From Dyella sp. ASV24 (GTDB lineage: Bacteria; Pseudomonadota; Gammaproteobacteria; Xanthomonadales; Rhodanobacteraceae), in contig NZ_JAELTQ010000002.1 in assembly GCF_016428905.1 (NCBI RefSeq), positions 1-64,000 on the forward strand: a stretch of DNA of 64,000 nucleotides, given 5' to 3'. Below are positions 43,634 to 51,927 of this stretch, piece by piece. Position 1 is the first letter of the stretch, and every line of letters begins with the position of its first letter. The position numbers were made by a program, and so were the translations under genes. Under the pieces are notes generated by a model. It did no database searches. It was given only the letters and a program-made list of their open reading frames with translations, and was not told where the DNA came from.

Positions 43634-43710
43634 TGGTCGGGGTGACATGATTCGAACATGCGACTTCTACGTCCCGAACGTAGCGCTCTACCAGGCTGAG
43701 CTACACCCCG
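43634..43710 (-). tRNA. tRNA-Pro (anticodon CGG)
   Basis: A 77-nt gene on the minus strand with encoded CCA (43634-43636). The acceptor stem begins CGGGGTG and ends CACCCCG with discriminator A, and C1-G72 is the unusual first pair typical of bacterial tRNA-Pro. The D arm contains AGCCTGGT, the anticodon stem is CTACG/CGTAG around the loop TTCGGGA (anticodon CGG, reading CCG), and the T arm contains GTTCGAATC. Confidence 0.96.
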
Positions 43711-43722
43711 TGGGAGCCGCGT

Positions 43723-43751
43723 ATCTTAATGACCCCCAGAGGGCTTGGCAA
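43723..43751 (-). promoter_or_regulatory. tRNA-Pro promoter
   Basis: On the minus strand TTGCCA (43746-43751) and TAAGAT (43723-43728) are spaced exactly 17 bp. The expected start is about 6 bases before the mature tRNA 5' end at 43710. The same hexamer pair type occurs before the his operon. Confidence 0.75.
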
Positions 43752-43908
43752 CACTTTGTGAAAAAAATTCTTCACAAAGTTAACCAGGGCCGTCGCAACC
43801 CCTCTGAGGAGGGTGTGGAAGCAGCCTTCTGCTAACCTATACGGCTCTGTCGGACCAAACGCCAACGGGCGGCTGGCCGGCCTCTCATACCGCTTAGCAG
43901 AGGACTTC

Positions 43909-45294
43909 ATGGCGCTTACCCAGGCCCGTACCATGCCCGGCGTGCTCGAGCTGCTGCCGCTCGACCAGATCGCGTTCCAGCGCATGCTCGACGTGATCCG
44001 CCGCAACTATGAGCGCTTTGGCTTTCTGCCGGTGGAAACGCCGGTGATGGAGTTCTCGGATGTGCTGCTCACCAAGACGGGCGGCGAGACCGAGCGCCAG
44101 GTGTATTTCGTGCAGTCCACGGGTGCGCTGAACAATGCCGAGAAGGGCGATGGCGTGCCCGAACTGGCGCTGCGCTTCGACCTGACCGTGCCGCTGGCCC
44201 GCTACGTGGCCGAGCACGAGCACGATCTCTCTTTCCCGTTCCGTCGCTACCAGATGCAGCGCGTGTATCGCGGCGAACGCGCCCAGCGCGGCCGCTTCCG
44301 CGAGTTCTACCAGTGCGACATCGATGTGATCGGCAAGGACAGCCTGTCGGTGCGCTATGACGCCGAACTGCCGGCGGTCATCTATAGCGTGTTCCGCGAG
44401 CTGAACATCGGCCCGTTCACCATCCAGCTCAACAACCGCAAGCTGATGCGCGGTTTCTTCGAAAGCCTGGGCGTCACCGACAGCGAGCAGCAGACGCTGG
44501 TGCTCCGCGAGGTGGACAAGCTCGACAAGCGTGGCGCCGATTATGTGCGCGACACGCTCACGGGTGAGCAGTTCGGCCTGAGTGCGGACACTGCGCAGAA
44601 GATCCTCGATTTCGTGCAGGTGCGCTCGACCTCGCTGCAGGATGCCTACGACAAGCTTGATGCACTGGGCCCCGGCCCGGAAGCGATGGAGCAGGGGCGT
44701 ACGGAACTCAAGGAAGTGCTTGGCCTGATCCACGCCTTCGGCGTGCCGGAGTCGCACTACGCGCTGAACCTATCCATCGCACGCGGCCTGGATTACTACA
44801 CGGGCACGGTTTACGAGACCACGCTCAACGATCACCCGCAGATCGGCTCGATCTGCTCGGGCGGTCGCTACGAGAACCTCGCTGGCCAGTACACCAAGTC
44901 ACACCTGCCGGGCGTGGGCATTTCCATTGGTCTGACGCGCCTGTACTGGCAGCTGCGTGATGCCGGCCTTATCGGCACTGCGCACAGCACCGTGGATGTG
45001 TTGGTGACGCAGATGGATCCGGCGCAGTTGCCGGCGTATCTGGCCGTGGCAGGCGAATTGCGCGCTGCTGGCATCGCCACGGAGGTGGTGTTGGACGGTG
45101 GCAAGCTTGGCAAGCAGTTCAAGTACGCCGATCGTGCGGGCATCCGCTTCGTGATCGTGCTGGGCGAGGACGAGCTCGCCAAGGGCGTGGTCACCGTGAA
45201 GGATCTGCGTCGCGAAGATCAGTTCGAGGTGTCGCGCGCCGAACTCATCAAGACCTTGCGCGTCGAACTGGCGCAGGCGGAAATCGGTCAATGA
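43909..45294 (+). CDS. hisS: Histidine--tRNA ligase
   Basis: This 461-aa class II aminoacyl-tRNA synthetase charges tRNA-His. Seen are motif 1 ([33 protein letters not shown]), [15 protein letters not shown], motif 2 ([32 protein letters not shown]), the histidine-specific [12 protein letters not shown], motif 3 ([13 protein letters not shown]) and a C-terminal anticodon-binding domain ([15 protein letters not shown]). The presence of the anticodon domain and full catalytic motifs argues against a HisZ regulatory paralogue. AGAGGA precedes ATG 43909. The stop overlaps the next lipoprotein gene. Confidence 0.95.
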   Translation: MALTQARTMPGVLELLPLDQIAFQRMLDVIRRNYERFGFLPVETPVMEFSDVLLTKTGGETERQVYFVQSTGALNNAEKGDGVPELALRFDLTVPLARYVAEHEHDLSFPFRRYQMQRVYRGERAQRGRFREFYQCDIDVIGKDSLSVRYDAELPAVIYSVFRELNIGPFTIQLNNRKLMRGFFESLGVTDSEQQTLVLREVDKLDKRGADYVRDTLTGEQFGLSADTAQKILDFVQVRSTSLQDAYDKLDALGPGPEAMEQGRTELKEVLGLIHAFGVPESHYALNLSIARGLDYYTGTVYETTLNDHPQIGSICSGGRYENLAGQYTKSHLPGVGISIGLTRLYWQLRDAGLIGTAHSTVDVLVTQMDPAQLPAYLAVAGELRAAGIATEVVLDGGKLGKQFKYADRAGIRFVIVLGEDELAKGVVTVKDLRREDQFEVSRAELIKTLRVELAQAEIGQ

Positions 45295-45629
45295 GGCATT
45301 GGGCAACCGTGGTGATGGCAGCCATGTCATTGACCGGTTGCCAGATCGAGGAGACATCCGCCCGGAAGATCCGGCCGGGTGTCTACGAGATAAGCCATCT
45401 TGCTTGTGGCTTTCGTGCAGAGGCCAACGATGCTTCGCCGAACCCGCTGGTCGACAGCATGCGGCCGGCCATTGAAGCGCGCGCCGCACGCTACTGTCCG
45501 GCGGGCCACACTCTTTCGGATGTGCAGCTGAGCAACTCAGGCATGCGCGGATCCGCCGTGACGGGCGAGTGCCCAACGGTGACGCTGAGTGCCACGGTGC
45601 GTTGCGAGACCGGGCCTGCACGTGATTGA
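45291..45629 (+). CDS. Small hypothetical lipoprotein
   Basis: This 112-aa protein has a lipoprotein signal ([17 protein letters not shown], lipobox LTGC at Cys17) and a small domain with four further Cys (ACGF, RYCPAGH, GECPTV, RCETG) that could form two disulfides in the periplasm. It starts inside the hisS stop (ATGA). No family was recognised. Co-translation with hisS need not mean a shared function. Confidence 0.65.
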   Translation: MRHWATVVMAAMSLTGCQIEETSARKIRPGVYEISHLACGFRAEANDASPNPLVDSMRPAIEARAARYCPAGHTLSDVQLSNSGMRGSAVTGECPTVTLSATVRCETGPARD

Positions 45630-45711
45630 ACACTTTTCCATTCATTGCGGCCGCCTTTGAACGGCGAGTCGCTGACATTCCCTTGATGGCCCGTCCGGGC
45701 TGGAGCCAAGC

Positions 45712-47619
45712 ATGACCGCAAAGACCATACTCCTGGACGGCAATAGCCTTACGCGCGAACAGCTGGTGGCCGTTGCCCGGCAGGGGCTGCGCGTGGAGCT
45801 CGACGAGACGCAGCTCAAGCGCGTGCAGCGCGCCGCGGATTTCCTTGCAGACAAGGTGAGCTGCGGCGAACCCACCTATGGCGTCACCACCGGCTTCGGT
45901 AGCAATGCCGATAAGCTGCTCGGCGCGCATCGCCTGCGTGACGAGCTGCCGGGCGCTGATCTTAGAAAGGATGGTCCCGACAAGCCGGAAGGCACGCTGC
46001 TGGAAGAGCTGCAGCACAACCTGATCACCACGCACGCTGTGTGCGTGGGTAAGCCATTCGCGCCGGACGTGGTACGCGCCATGCTGGTGATCCGCATCAA
46101 TACGCTGATGCGTGGTCATTCCGGCATTCGCGTGGAAACGCTCAAGGCGCTGACCGCCATGCTCAATGCGGGCGTGGTGCCGGTGGTGCCGGAGAAGGGT
46201 TCGGTGGGCGCCAGTGGCGACCTCGCGCCGTTGTCGCATCTGGCCATCGTGCTGCTCGGCGGTGGCGAAGCCTTCTATCAGGATGAGCGCCTGTCGGGTG
46301 CCGAAGCGCTCAAGCGCGCGGGTCTCGCACCGATCCGGCTGTCCTTCAAGGAAGGTCTGGCGCTGAACAACGGCACGGCGCAGATGCTGGCAACCGCCAC
46401 GCTCGCGCTGGACGAACTGGAACATCTGCTGGAGCTGGCGGATCTTGCGGCAGCGATGACGCTCGACGCGTTCGCTGGCCGCAGTGGCGCGTTGCGACCG
46501 GAGGTGCACGCACTGCGTCCGCATCCGGGGCAGGTGGATGTTGCCGCGAATGTGCGCAGCCTGCTCGCGGGCAGCACGCTGGTCGATATCCCCTATCACC
46601 TCGTGCCGCGCTTTAAGCAGTGGTCGGCCGAGGCGTGGTCAGATCCGGCGGACCAGGCGTTGACCTTCGACATCGGCTGGGACTGGGTGCCGGCGAATCA
46701 GCGCCACGGTCGCGAAGCGTTCTACGCGCGCTTTCTGCCGTTCAAGGGCGGCAAGAAGCACCAGCCGCAGGACGCCTACTGCCTGCGCTGCATGCCGCAG
46801 GTGCACGGCGCAGTGCGCGATGCATGGGCGCAGGCATGTCGTGTGATCGACATTGAGCTGAACTCCGTCACCGACAATCCGCTGATCTTCCCGGATGCCG
46901 AAGACGCGCAGTTCATCGAGGAGCAGGTGATCTCCGCAGGTCATTTCCACGGCATGCCGCTGGCGCTGGCGATGAGCTACGTAAAGGCAGCCATCCCGGT
47001 GCTGGCTTCTATTTCGGAGCGTCGTCTCAACAAGCTGGTCGATCCGGCCACCAATGATGGCCTGCCGGCTTTCCTCACCGGTAATGAAGACGGTACCGAT
47101 TCGGGCTTCATGATCGTGCAGTACACGGCCGCCGCACTGGTGAACGACCTGGCAACGCGCGCGCATCCGGCCAGTGTGTATTCCGTGCCGACCAGTGCGA
47201 ATGCGGAAGACCATGTGTCGATGGGCGCCAATGAGGCGCGCCATGTGCTGGAGATGATGGAAGACCTCAGCCACGTCGTCGCCCTGGAGCTCTACACCGC
47301 CGCGCAGGCGCTGGATTTCCGTCAGGCCATGCTCAACGCCGCTTGCCGCCTCGCTGCGCGTGGCGACTGGCAGGCGCTGGCGGGCAAGGTATCCAATGCG
47401 CCGCGCGAAGACCATGCGCATTACGCGCAGTTCGTGGGCGAGGTGCAGCAGCTGACCGCCGCGCTGGCGAATGTCGGCGATTTCCATGCGGGCTCGGCGG
47501 TGCGCGAGGCACACGATGCACTGCGCAAGCACATTGGCTTTATGTCGCGCGACCGTGCGATGGATGGCGATGTGCGGACGGTGTGCGAGCTGGTGCGACA
47601 GCGCGTATTCGAGCAGTAA
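45712..47619 (+). CDS. hutH: Histidine ammonia-lyase with an internal insertion
   Basis: This 635-aa MIO enzyme deaminates histidine to urocanate. The Ala-Ser-Gly triad that forms the MIO cofactor is in SVGASGDLAPLSH at ~165. Other motifs are YGVTTGFGSNAD, LQHNLITTHAVCVG (with the active-site His expected of HAL), LALNNGTAQM, RPHPGQVDVAANVRSLL, QDAYCLRCMPQVHGAVRDA and NSVTDNPLIF. Common HutH is ~510 aa; an extra ~65-70 residues lie at ~285-355 (DIPYHLVPRFKQW, FDIGWDWVPANQRHG, FKGGKKHQ) before the QDAYCLR motif. No other hut genes are nearby. An aromatic lyase with other preference cannot be excluded. Confidence 0.85.
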   Translation: MTAKTILLDGNSLTREQLVAVARQGLRVELDETQLKRVQRAADFLADKVSCGEPTYGVTTGFGSNADKLLGAHRLRDELPGADLRKDGPDKPEGTLLEELQHNLITTHAVCVGKPFAPDVVRAMLVIRINTLMRGHSGIRVETLKALTAMLNAGVVPVVPEKGSVGASGDLAPLSHLAIVLLGGGEAFYQDERLSGAEALKRAGLAPIRLSFKEGLALNNGTAQMLATATLALDELEHLLELADLAAAMTLDAFAGRSGALRPEVHALRPHPGQVDVAANVRSLLAGSTLVDIPYHLVPRFKQWSAEAWSDPADQALTFDIGWDWVPANQRHGREAFYARFLPFKGGKKHQPQDAYCLRCMPQVHGAVRDAWAQACRVIDIELNSVTDNPLIFPDAEDAQFIEEQVISAGHFHGMPLALAMSYVKAAIPVLASISERRLNKLVDPATNDGLPAFLTGNEDGTDSGFMIVQYTAAALVNDLATRAHPASVYSVPTSANAEDHVSMGANEARHVLEMMEDLSHVVALELYTAAQALDFRQAMLNAACRLAARGDWQALAGKVSNAPREDHAHYAQFVGEVQQLTAALANVGDFHAGSAVREAHDALRKHIGFMSRDRAMDGDVRTVCELVRQRVFEQ

Positions 47620-47626
47620 GGATCAG

Positions 47627-47652
47627 AAAGGGGCGCTTCGGCGCCCCTTTTT
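47627..47652 (+). terminator. Rho-independent terminator after hutH
   Basis: AAAGGGGCGC (47627-47636) and GCGCCCCTTT (47641-47650) form a 10-bp perfect stem closed by a stable TTCG tetraloop and continued by a T-rich tail. Confidence 0.93.
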
Positions 47653-47680
47653 CTTTCGATGTGTGTGCTTTGTGCTTGGA

Positions 47681-48307
47681 CTAATTTGGCTGCGCGCTTG
47701 CGCGCCACAATTGACGCGCTGCCCAGGCAAGCCATAACAGGATCAGCACGATCAGTGCCTTTTGGGTGAGCCCTGGTGGTAAGCCTTTCCACAACGCGAG
47801 AATCCACATCTGCACAAACGCCAGCCAGGCGAGCGCTACACCAGCGTAGCGGCTGCGCTGCATGCGCGCGTCGCGTAGCCATCGCGTGGACAACAGAAGC
47901 ATGCCTACGACCAGACAGAGGAACGTGGTTTGCGCCGCCATGCCGTGGAGCAGGTGGGCGAGGTTCTCTCTGGGTGTGTATTCGTAAAGCACCGTGGCTG
48001 CGACGACGGGAAGAGTGATGGCGGCGATGACGAACAGCGCGCTGGCCAGTCCGCTGCGTAAGCGCTCGCGCGTAACGCGATGGCTGGCCCACGCGAGGCA
48101 GCCCAGTGCACTGGCCATCAGGTCGTAAGCTCCGCGCAGCCACGCGCCACCCGATCCGCGGAGATAGGCGCTCAGTGGCATAGCCACGGGATCGAGATCT
48201 GCCCGGATCCATTGCAGGGTGCCTGCAGTGACGGCGAAAGCCATGGTGGCCATGGCTATCCAGCCGGCGCTCAGAGCAACGGGCAGATCGCGCCGCGTAG
48301 CGGTCAT
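47681..48307 (-). CDS. DUF998 family membrane protein
   Basis: This 208-aa protein has about six membrane helices (AGWIAMATMAFAVTAGTLQW, YDLMASALGCLAWAS, SALFVIAAITLPVVAATVLY, MAAQTTFLCLVVGMLLLS, YAGVALAWLAFVQMWILALW, ALIVLILLWLAWAA). The conserved-looking PMSAYLRG-type start (LDPVAMPLSAYLRGSGGAWLRGAYDLM) and an EYTPRENLAHLLHG loop suggest the DUF998 family. Function is unknown. It lies 9 bp after the MFS gene and is the last gene of that operon. Confidence 0.75.
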   Translation of the reverse strand: MTATRRDLPVALSAGWIAMATMAFAVTAGTLQWIRADLDPVAMPLSAYLRGSGGAWLRGAYDLMASALGCLAWASHRVTRERLRSGLASALFVIAAITLPVVAATVLYEYTPRENLAHLLHGMAAQTTFLCLVVGMLLLSTRWLRDARMQRSRYAGVALAWLAFVQMWILALWKGLPPGLTQKALIVLILLWLAWAARQLWRASAQPN

Positions 48308-48316
48308 CGAGGGTCC

Positions 48317-49858
48317 TTACTCGGCGACAGGGGCAGGGGATGGGTGATGATGATCGTGCAGGGGAATTTCTGGCAACAGCAGGATCAGCACGAACGCGCA
48401 CGCAACGATACACGCGCCTATCGTGAAGGTCGATGCGATGGCGTGGCGATACATCATCACGGCGGCATCAGCCGCATGCTGCCACGCGGGATGGGCGGCG
48501 CCGCCTTCTGGCATGGTGGCGATGGATGGTGTGGTTGCGTTGCCGTGGCTGCGTATCTGCCATGCGAGGATGGCGCCGGAACCCGCGACACCGATAAGGC
48601 CACCCAATGAGCGGAAGAATGTGAGCGTGGCTGTGCCCACGCCGCGGTGTATGGGTGTCAGTGCGCTCTGCACCGCGATGGTCACGTTAGGCATCACCAG
48701 GCCCAATCCCAGGCCGAGCACAAAGATGGATGGCTCGATAATGCCCAGGCCCTGTGCCGTCGCGGCACTCCACGCGAGCACCCCAAACGCCAAGGTGGCC
48801 ACGGCAAGGCCGACCACTACGGTGGGCTTGTAGCGGCCGGCGCGCATCAGGACGCGCCCATTGAACAGGGCGGAAATCGCGATGCCCATCATCATCGGGC
48901 CGGTCAACAAGCCTGAGCGCGCTGGGCTGACGCCCATCACCAACTGGAAGAACAGCGGGAAGAACAGGCTGGCGCCCATCAGTCCCATGAAGGTGAGCGC
49001 CATCACGATGCTGGCGATCACGAACACGCGGTTATGGAACAGGTCCAGCGGCAGTACGGGCTCGGGCTCGTGTTTTACGTGCCTAATGAACAGCACGCCG
49101 GTGACCAAGGCGAAGACGCTGAGCGTGGCGATAGGTGCGGACAGCCAGGGCCATTCGCCGCCGCCAAGCGTCAGTACCAACAGCAGCGCGACAGTGCTGA
49201 CCGTCATCAGCAGGGAGCCGAGGTAATCGATGCGTCGCGTATGCAGCGGGGTGTATTGGCGAAGCGAGCGGGCGAGGATCGCCAGTGCCACGGCGCCCAC
49301 AGGCAGGTTGACGTAGAAGATCCAGTGCCAGGACAGCACGTCGGTGATTACGCCGCCGATCACCGGACCAACCACGCTGCACAGCGCGAAAATACCCGCG
49401 GCGATGCCCTGCCGCTTACCGCGCTGCGTGGGTGGCACCATGTCGCCGATGATGATCTGCGATAGCGGCAGCAAACCGCCCGCACCAGCACCCTGGATGG
49501 CGCGGAAGATGATCAGCTCAAGGAGATTCTGTGCCGCGCCACTCAGCACTGAGCCAAGCAGGAACATGAAGATGGCGAAATACATCACCGGCTTGCGGCC
49601 GTACTGGTCGCTCAGCTTGCCGTACAGCGGCATGGTCGCGGTGGAGGCGAGCACGTAGGCCGTCACCACCCAGGACAGATGGCTCATGCCGCCAAGGTCG
49701 CTGACGATGCGGGGTAGGGCTGTAGCGACGATGCTCTGGTCGATCGCGCCCAGGGCCAGCACGATCACGAGGCCGGCAAAAACCCGGTTGATCTCCTGCT
49801 CGTCGGGGCGATGGATGGCCTGCGAGGGCGCGGTGGCGGTGGTGCCGGGGGTGCTCAT
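48317..49858 (-). CDS. MFS drug efflux transporter, DHA2 (EmrB/QacA) family
   Basis: This 513-aa 14-helix transporter has motif A (GKLSDQYGRKPVM), the DHA family start VIVLALGAIDQSIVATALPRIVSDLGG, FRAIQGAGAGGLLPLSQIIIGDMVPPTQRGKRQG and the helix-5 antiporter motif C-like GPVIGGVITDVLSWHWIFYVNLPVG. It would expel hydrophobic compounds in exchange for protons. It starts inside the marR stop (ATGA), so expression is tied to the regulator. Substrates cannot be read from the sequence. Confidence 0.92.
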   Translation of the reverse strand: MSTPGTTATAPSQAIHRPDEQEINRVFAGLVIVLALGAIDQSIVATALPRIVSDLGGMSHLSWVVTAYVLASTATMPLYGKLSDQYGRKPVMYFAIFMFLLGSVLSGAAQNLLELIIFRAIQGAGAGGLLPLSQIIIGDMVPPTQRGKRQGIAAGIFALCSVVGPVIGGVITDVLSWHWIFYVNLPVGAVALAILARSLRQYTPLHTRRIDYLGSLLMTVSTVALLLVLTLGGGEWPWLSAPIATLSVFALVTGVLFIRHVKHEPEPVLPLDLFHNRVFVIASIVMALTFMGLMGASLFFPLFFQLVMGVSPARSGLLTGPMMMGIAISALFNGRVLMRAGRYKPTVVVGLAVATLAFGVLAWSAATAQGLGIIEPSIFVLGLGLGLVMPNVTIAVQSALTPIHRGVGTATLTFFRSLGGLIGVAGSGAILAWQIRSHGNATTPSIATMPEGGAAHPAWQHAADAAVMMYRHAIASTFTIGACIVACAFVLILLLPEIPLHDHHHPSPAPVAE

Positions 49859-50313
49859 GCGTCGATGTCGTCCAGTTCAATATCGTTCAAGGCGGGCACG
49901 GCAGCCCACAGCGTGGCGCGCAAGTCGGGCGACAAACGGGCCAGCGCCCGGGCGAGCTGGTCGGTGCGCCGTTTGCGCTTGGCGTCGATCAGCGAGCGCC
50001 CGTGCGGCGTGACAACCAAGCCAACGCGGCGACGGTCGCCTTCGGTGGGTTCGGTGCGCTTCACCAGTCCCGCGGCCACCATGCTGTTGATGTGTCCGGT
50101 CATGGTGGGGCTGCGCAGGCCTTCCATCTGGGCCAGCTCACCCACGCCGATGCCTGGGTTTTCCAGGATGGTCATCAGTAGAGGCGCGTGTAGCGACGAG
50201 ATGGGTTCGTTGGTGGGCTGCCGTCGCAACTGGCGTACAAGGCGGCGCAGTGCGGGGCGCAACTGCTCGGCCAGTTCGCGTGCGTCGGCCTCGGCTGAAG
50301 TGGTTGTGTTCAC
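49855..50313 (-). CDS. MarR-family transcriptional regulator
   Basis: This 152-aa winged-helix regulator has the MarR DNA-binding region LHAPLLMTILENPGIGVGELAQMEGLRSPTMTGHINSMVAAGLVKRTEPTEGDRRRVGLVVTPHGRSLI, with the wing DRRRVGLVVT, between N- and C-terminal dimerisation helices. It probably represses its own operon by binding the palindrome at 50334-50350, and a drug-like ligand would release it. The start is GTG at 50313. It is coupled to the MFS gene. Confidence 0.9.
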   Translation of the reverse strand: MNTTTSAEADARELAEQLRPALRRLVRQLRRQPTNEPISSLHAPLLMTILENPGIGVGELAQMEGLRSPTMTGHINSMVAAGLVKRTEPTEGDRRRVGLVVTPHGRSLIDAKRKRRTDQLARALARLSPDLRATLWAAVPALNDIELDDIDA

Positions 50314-50333
50314 GCCGTTCTCTGGAAGGTTAA

Positions 50334-50350
50334 ATAGGTAGGCTACCTAT
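50334..50350. promoter_or_regulatory. MarR operator palindrome
   Basis: ATAGGTAG (50334-50341), one central base, and CTACCTAT (50343-50350) form a perfect 8+1+8 inverted repeat, 21 bp before the marR start. Flanking TTAAAT and CTAATT extend the AT-rich context expected of a promoter-operator. Confidence 0.8.
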
Positions 50351-50614
50351 CTAATTTACTCCGATGGGCCGGTCTTGGCGAGTCCCGTCTCAAAACGGGC
50401 GTTCGCGGGGAGGCTTCGGGCGTTATGCGGGCGTGTTCGGTATGGGATCGGTTTCGTTCAGGCGATGGATCTTGCGGGTGGCGGGCGTGCGGCGCGGTCT
50501 CGAAGCCGATCTACGCCGCAGAGCGCCTGCTGTGGCTCCTAGCGTGGCGTAAGAGCTTGCTATCGCGCGTCGATGGTCGGTGCGGGTGGGGCGCGGCAGC
50601 CGGTGTCTGCTAGG
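50351..50614. other. Intergenic spacer between the marR operator and the his promoter
   Basis: No supported gene is present in this GC-rich spacer between two divergent operons. Short open frames lack ribosome binding sites and recognisable products. Confidence 0.4.
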
Positions 50615-50643
50615 TTGCCTGCGCGATTTATGCCGGGTAAGAT
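50615..50643 (+). promoter_or_regulatory. his operon promoter
   Basis: TTGCCT (50615-50620) and TAAGAT (50638-50643) are spaced 17 bp, giving a start near 50650. The operator-like dyad lies just downstream, where a bound repressor would block initiation or escape. Confidence 0.65.
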
Positions 50644-50653
50644 GCGATCCACT

Positions 50654-50671
50654 GTATTAACGCATTAGTAC
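50654..50671. promoter_or_regulatory. TrpR-like operator in the his leader
   Basis: GTATTAA (50654-50660), CGCA, and TTAGTAC (50665-50671) form a dyad with 6 of 7 matching arm positions. It resembles the E. coli trp operator, whose half-site includes CTAGTAC. It ends 3 bases before the ATG of the TrpR-family gene, and no ribosome binding site is seen there. Confidence 0.65.
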
Positions 50672-50674
50672 ATT

Positions 50675-51010
50675 ATGAAACGCCGATCGATCGACCCCGA
50701 GATGCCCGCCGAGTCTGCCGAGCTGAGTCTTTGCGAGGCTCTGCTTTCGCTGAAGAACGCCGAAGAGATGTCGGCTTTCCTGCACGACTTGTGCACGCCT
50801 GCTGAGCTGGAGGTCATGGTCGACCGCTGGCGCGTAGTGCCGTACTTGCTGGACGGTGTGTCCTATCGCGAAATCCACGAGCGTACGGCGGTAAGCATCA
50901 CCACCATTGGACGCGTGGCGCGCTATCTCAATGCAGGCGCGGGCGGCTATCTCGCCGCAGCGGCTCGCGCGGCTCGTCGTCGCTCGGCAAGCAAAAAGGC
51001 GAAGGTATGA
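50675..51010 (+). CDS. TrpR/YerC-family regulator of histidine biosynthesis
   Basis: This 111-aa protein is all-helical with the TrpR/YerC pattern: LSLCEALLSLKNAEEMSAFLHDLCTPAELEVMVDRWRVVPYLLDGVSYREIHERTAVSITTIGRVARYL, where the helix-turn-helix is SYREIHERTAVSITTIGRVARYL. The tail is basic. TrpR-like proteins heading his operons are known in xanthomonads and are proposed to repress the operon in response to histidine. It overlaps hisG by ATGA and has a TrpR-like dyad immediately upstream, supporting autoregulation of the whole operon. The effector is inferred. Confidence 0.88.
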   Translation: MKRRSIDPEMPAESAELSLCEALLSLKNAEEMSAFLHDLCTPAELEVMVDRWRVVPYLLDGVSYREIHERTAVSITTIGRVARYLNAGAGGYLAAAARAARRRSASKKAKV

Positions 51011-51900
51011 AGGCGCGCGACCGACTGCGTATTGCGATGCAGAAGTCCGGCCGACTCACCGAGCCGGCATTGGAACTGCTCAACCGTTGCGGGCTTACCT
51101 TCCGCCAGAGTCGTGACAAGCTTTTTTGCTTCGGTGAAGGCGAACCCGTCGACCTGCTGCTGGTGCGCGATGACGATATCCCTGGCCTGATCGCGCAGGG
51201 CGTGTGCGACCTGGGCATCGTCGGGCGCAACGTACTCGACGAATACCGCTTCACGGCGGGCATGGGTGGGCCGGCACTCGCCGAATGGCGACCGCTGGGC
51301 TTCGGCCGCTGCCGGTTGTCGGTCGCCGTGCCGCAGGAGGTCGACTACCGCGACGCATCGCAGCTGCAGGGGATGCGCATCGCTACGTCGTATCCCGGCC
51401 TGCTGGGCGAGTGGTTGCGTGAGCGCGGTGTGGATGCGGGCGTGGTGACGCTGGCCGGCTCGGTCGAGATCGCGCCCCGCCTCGGTACAGCGGATGCTAT
51501 CTGTGATCTGGTGCAGAGCGGCGGCACTCTGGTGGCCAACCAATTGCGCGAAGTGGATGTGCTGCTGGAAAGCGAAGCCGTGCTGGCCGGCCCGCAGGCA
51601 CTCCCGTCGGACGAACGTGGCGACATGATCGACCTGCTGCTTAAGCGGCTCGACGGCGTCATCCAAGTGCGCGAATCGCGTCTGCTGTTACTGCAGACCT
51701 CGCGCGGCGCGCTTGATGCGGTTATCCGGCTACTGCCCGGTGGACCGCAGCCGACGTTGTTGCCGGTGGCAGGGCAACCCGATCAGCTCATGCTGCAGGC
51801 GCTGTGTGCCGGTGAGGTCAGCTGGCGGCAGCTGGAAGAAATCAAGAAGGCTGGTGCACGCGAAATGTTCGTGCTGCCGGTCGAAAAGATGCTTGCGTAA
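51007..51900 (+). CDS. hisG: ATP phosphoribosyltransferase (long form)
   Basis: This 297-aa enzyme condenses ATP and PRPP, the first and feedback-controlled step of histidine synthesis. It has LRIAMQKSGRLTEPALELLNRCGL, LLLVRDDDIPGLIAQGVCDLGIVGRNVLDEY, ATSYPGLLGEWLRERG, GSVEIAPRLGTADAICDLVQSGGTL (PRPP loop) and a C-terminal regulatory ACT-like domain (QPTLLPVAGQPDQLMLQALCAGEVSW). The length and C-terminal domain identify the long hexameric form that does not need HisZ. It is coupled to the upstream regulator. Confidence 0.95.
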   Translation: MKARDRLRIAMQKSGRLTEPALELLNRCGLTFRQSRDKLFCFGEGEPVDLLLVRDDDIPGLIAQGVCDLGIVGRNVLDEYRFTAGMGGPALAEWRPLGFGRCRLSVAVPQEVDYRDASQLQGMRIATSYPGLLGEWLRERGVDAGVVTLAGSVEIAPRLGTADAICDLVQSGGTLVANQLREVDVLLESEAVLAGPQALPSDERGDMIDLLLKRLDGVIQVRESRLLLLQTSRGALDAVIRLLPGGPQPTLLPVAGQPDQLMLQALCAGEVSWRQLEEIKKAGAREMFVLPVEKMLA

Positions 51901-51927
51901 CGCAGGCGGACTGAACGAGCGAAACCC

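Noticed and set aside
43909-45294. Reading the hisS gene as the regulatory paralogue hisZ
   Set aside because: The protein keeps synthetase motifs 1-3, [12 protein letters not shown] and a C-terminal anticodon-binding domain. The linked HisG is the long form, which does not need HisZ.
44899-46599. A 566-codon minus-strand frame spanning the hisS-hutH junction
   Set aside because: It crosses two well-supported plus-strand genes and an intergenic gap, and the product is Arg/His-rich with no domain.
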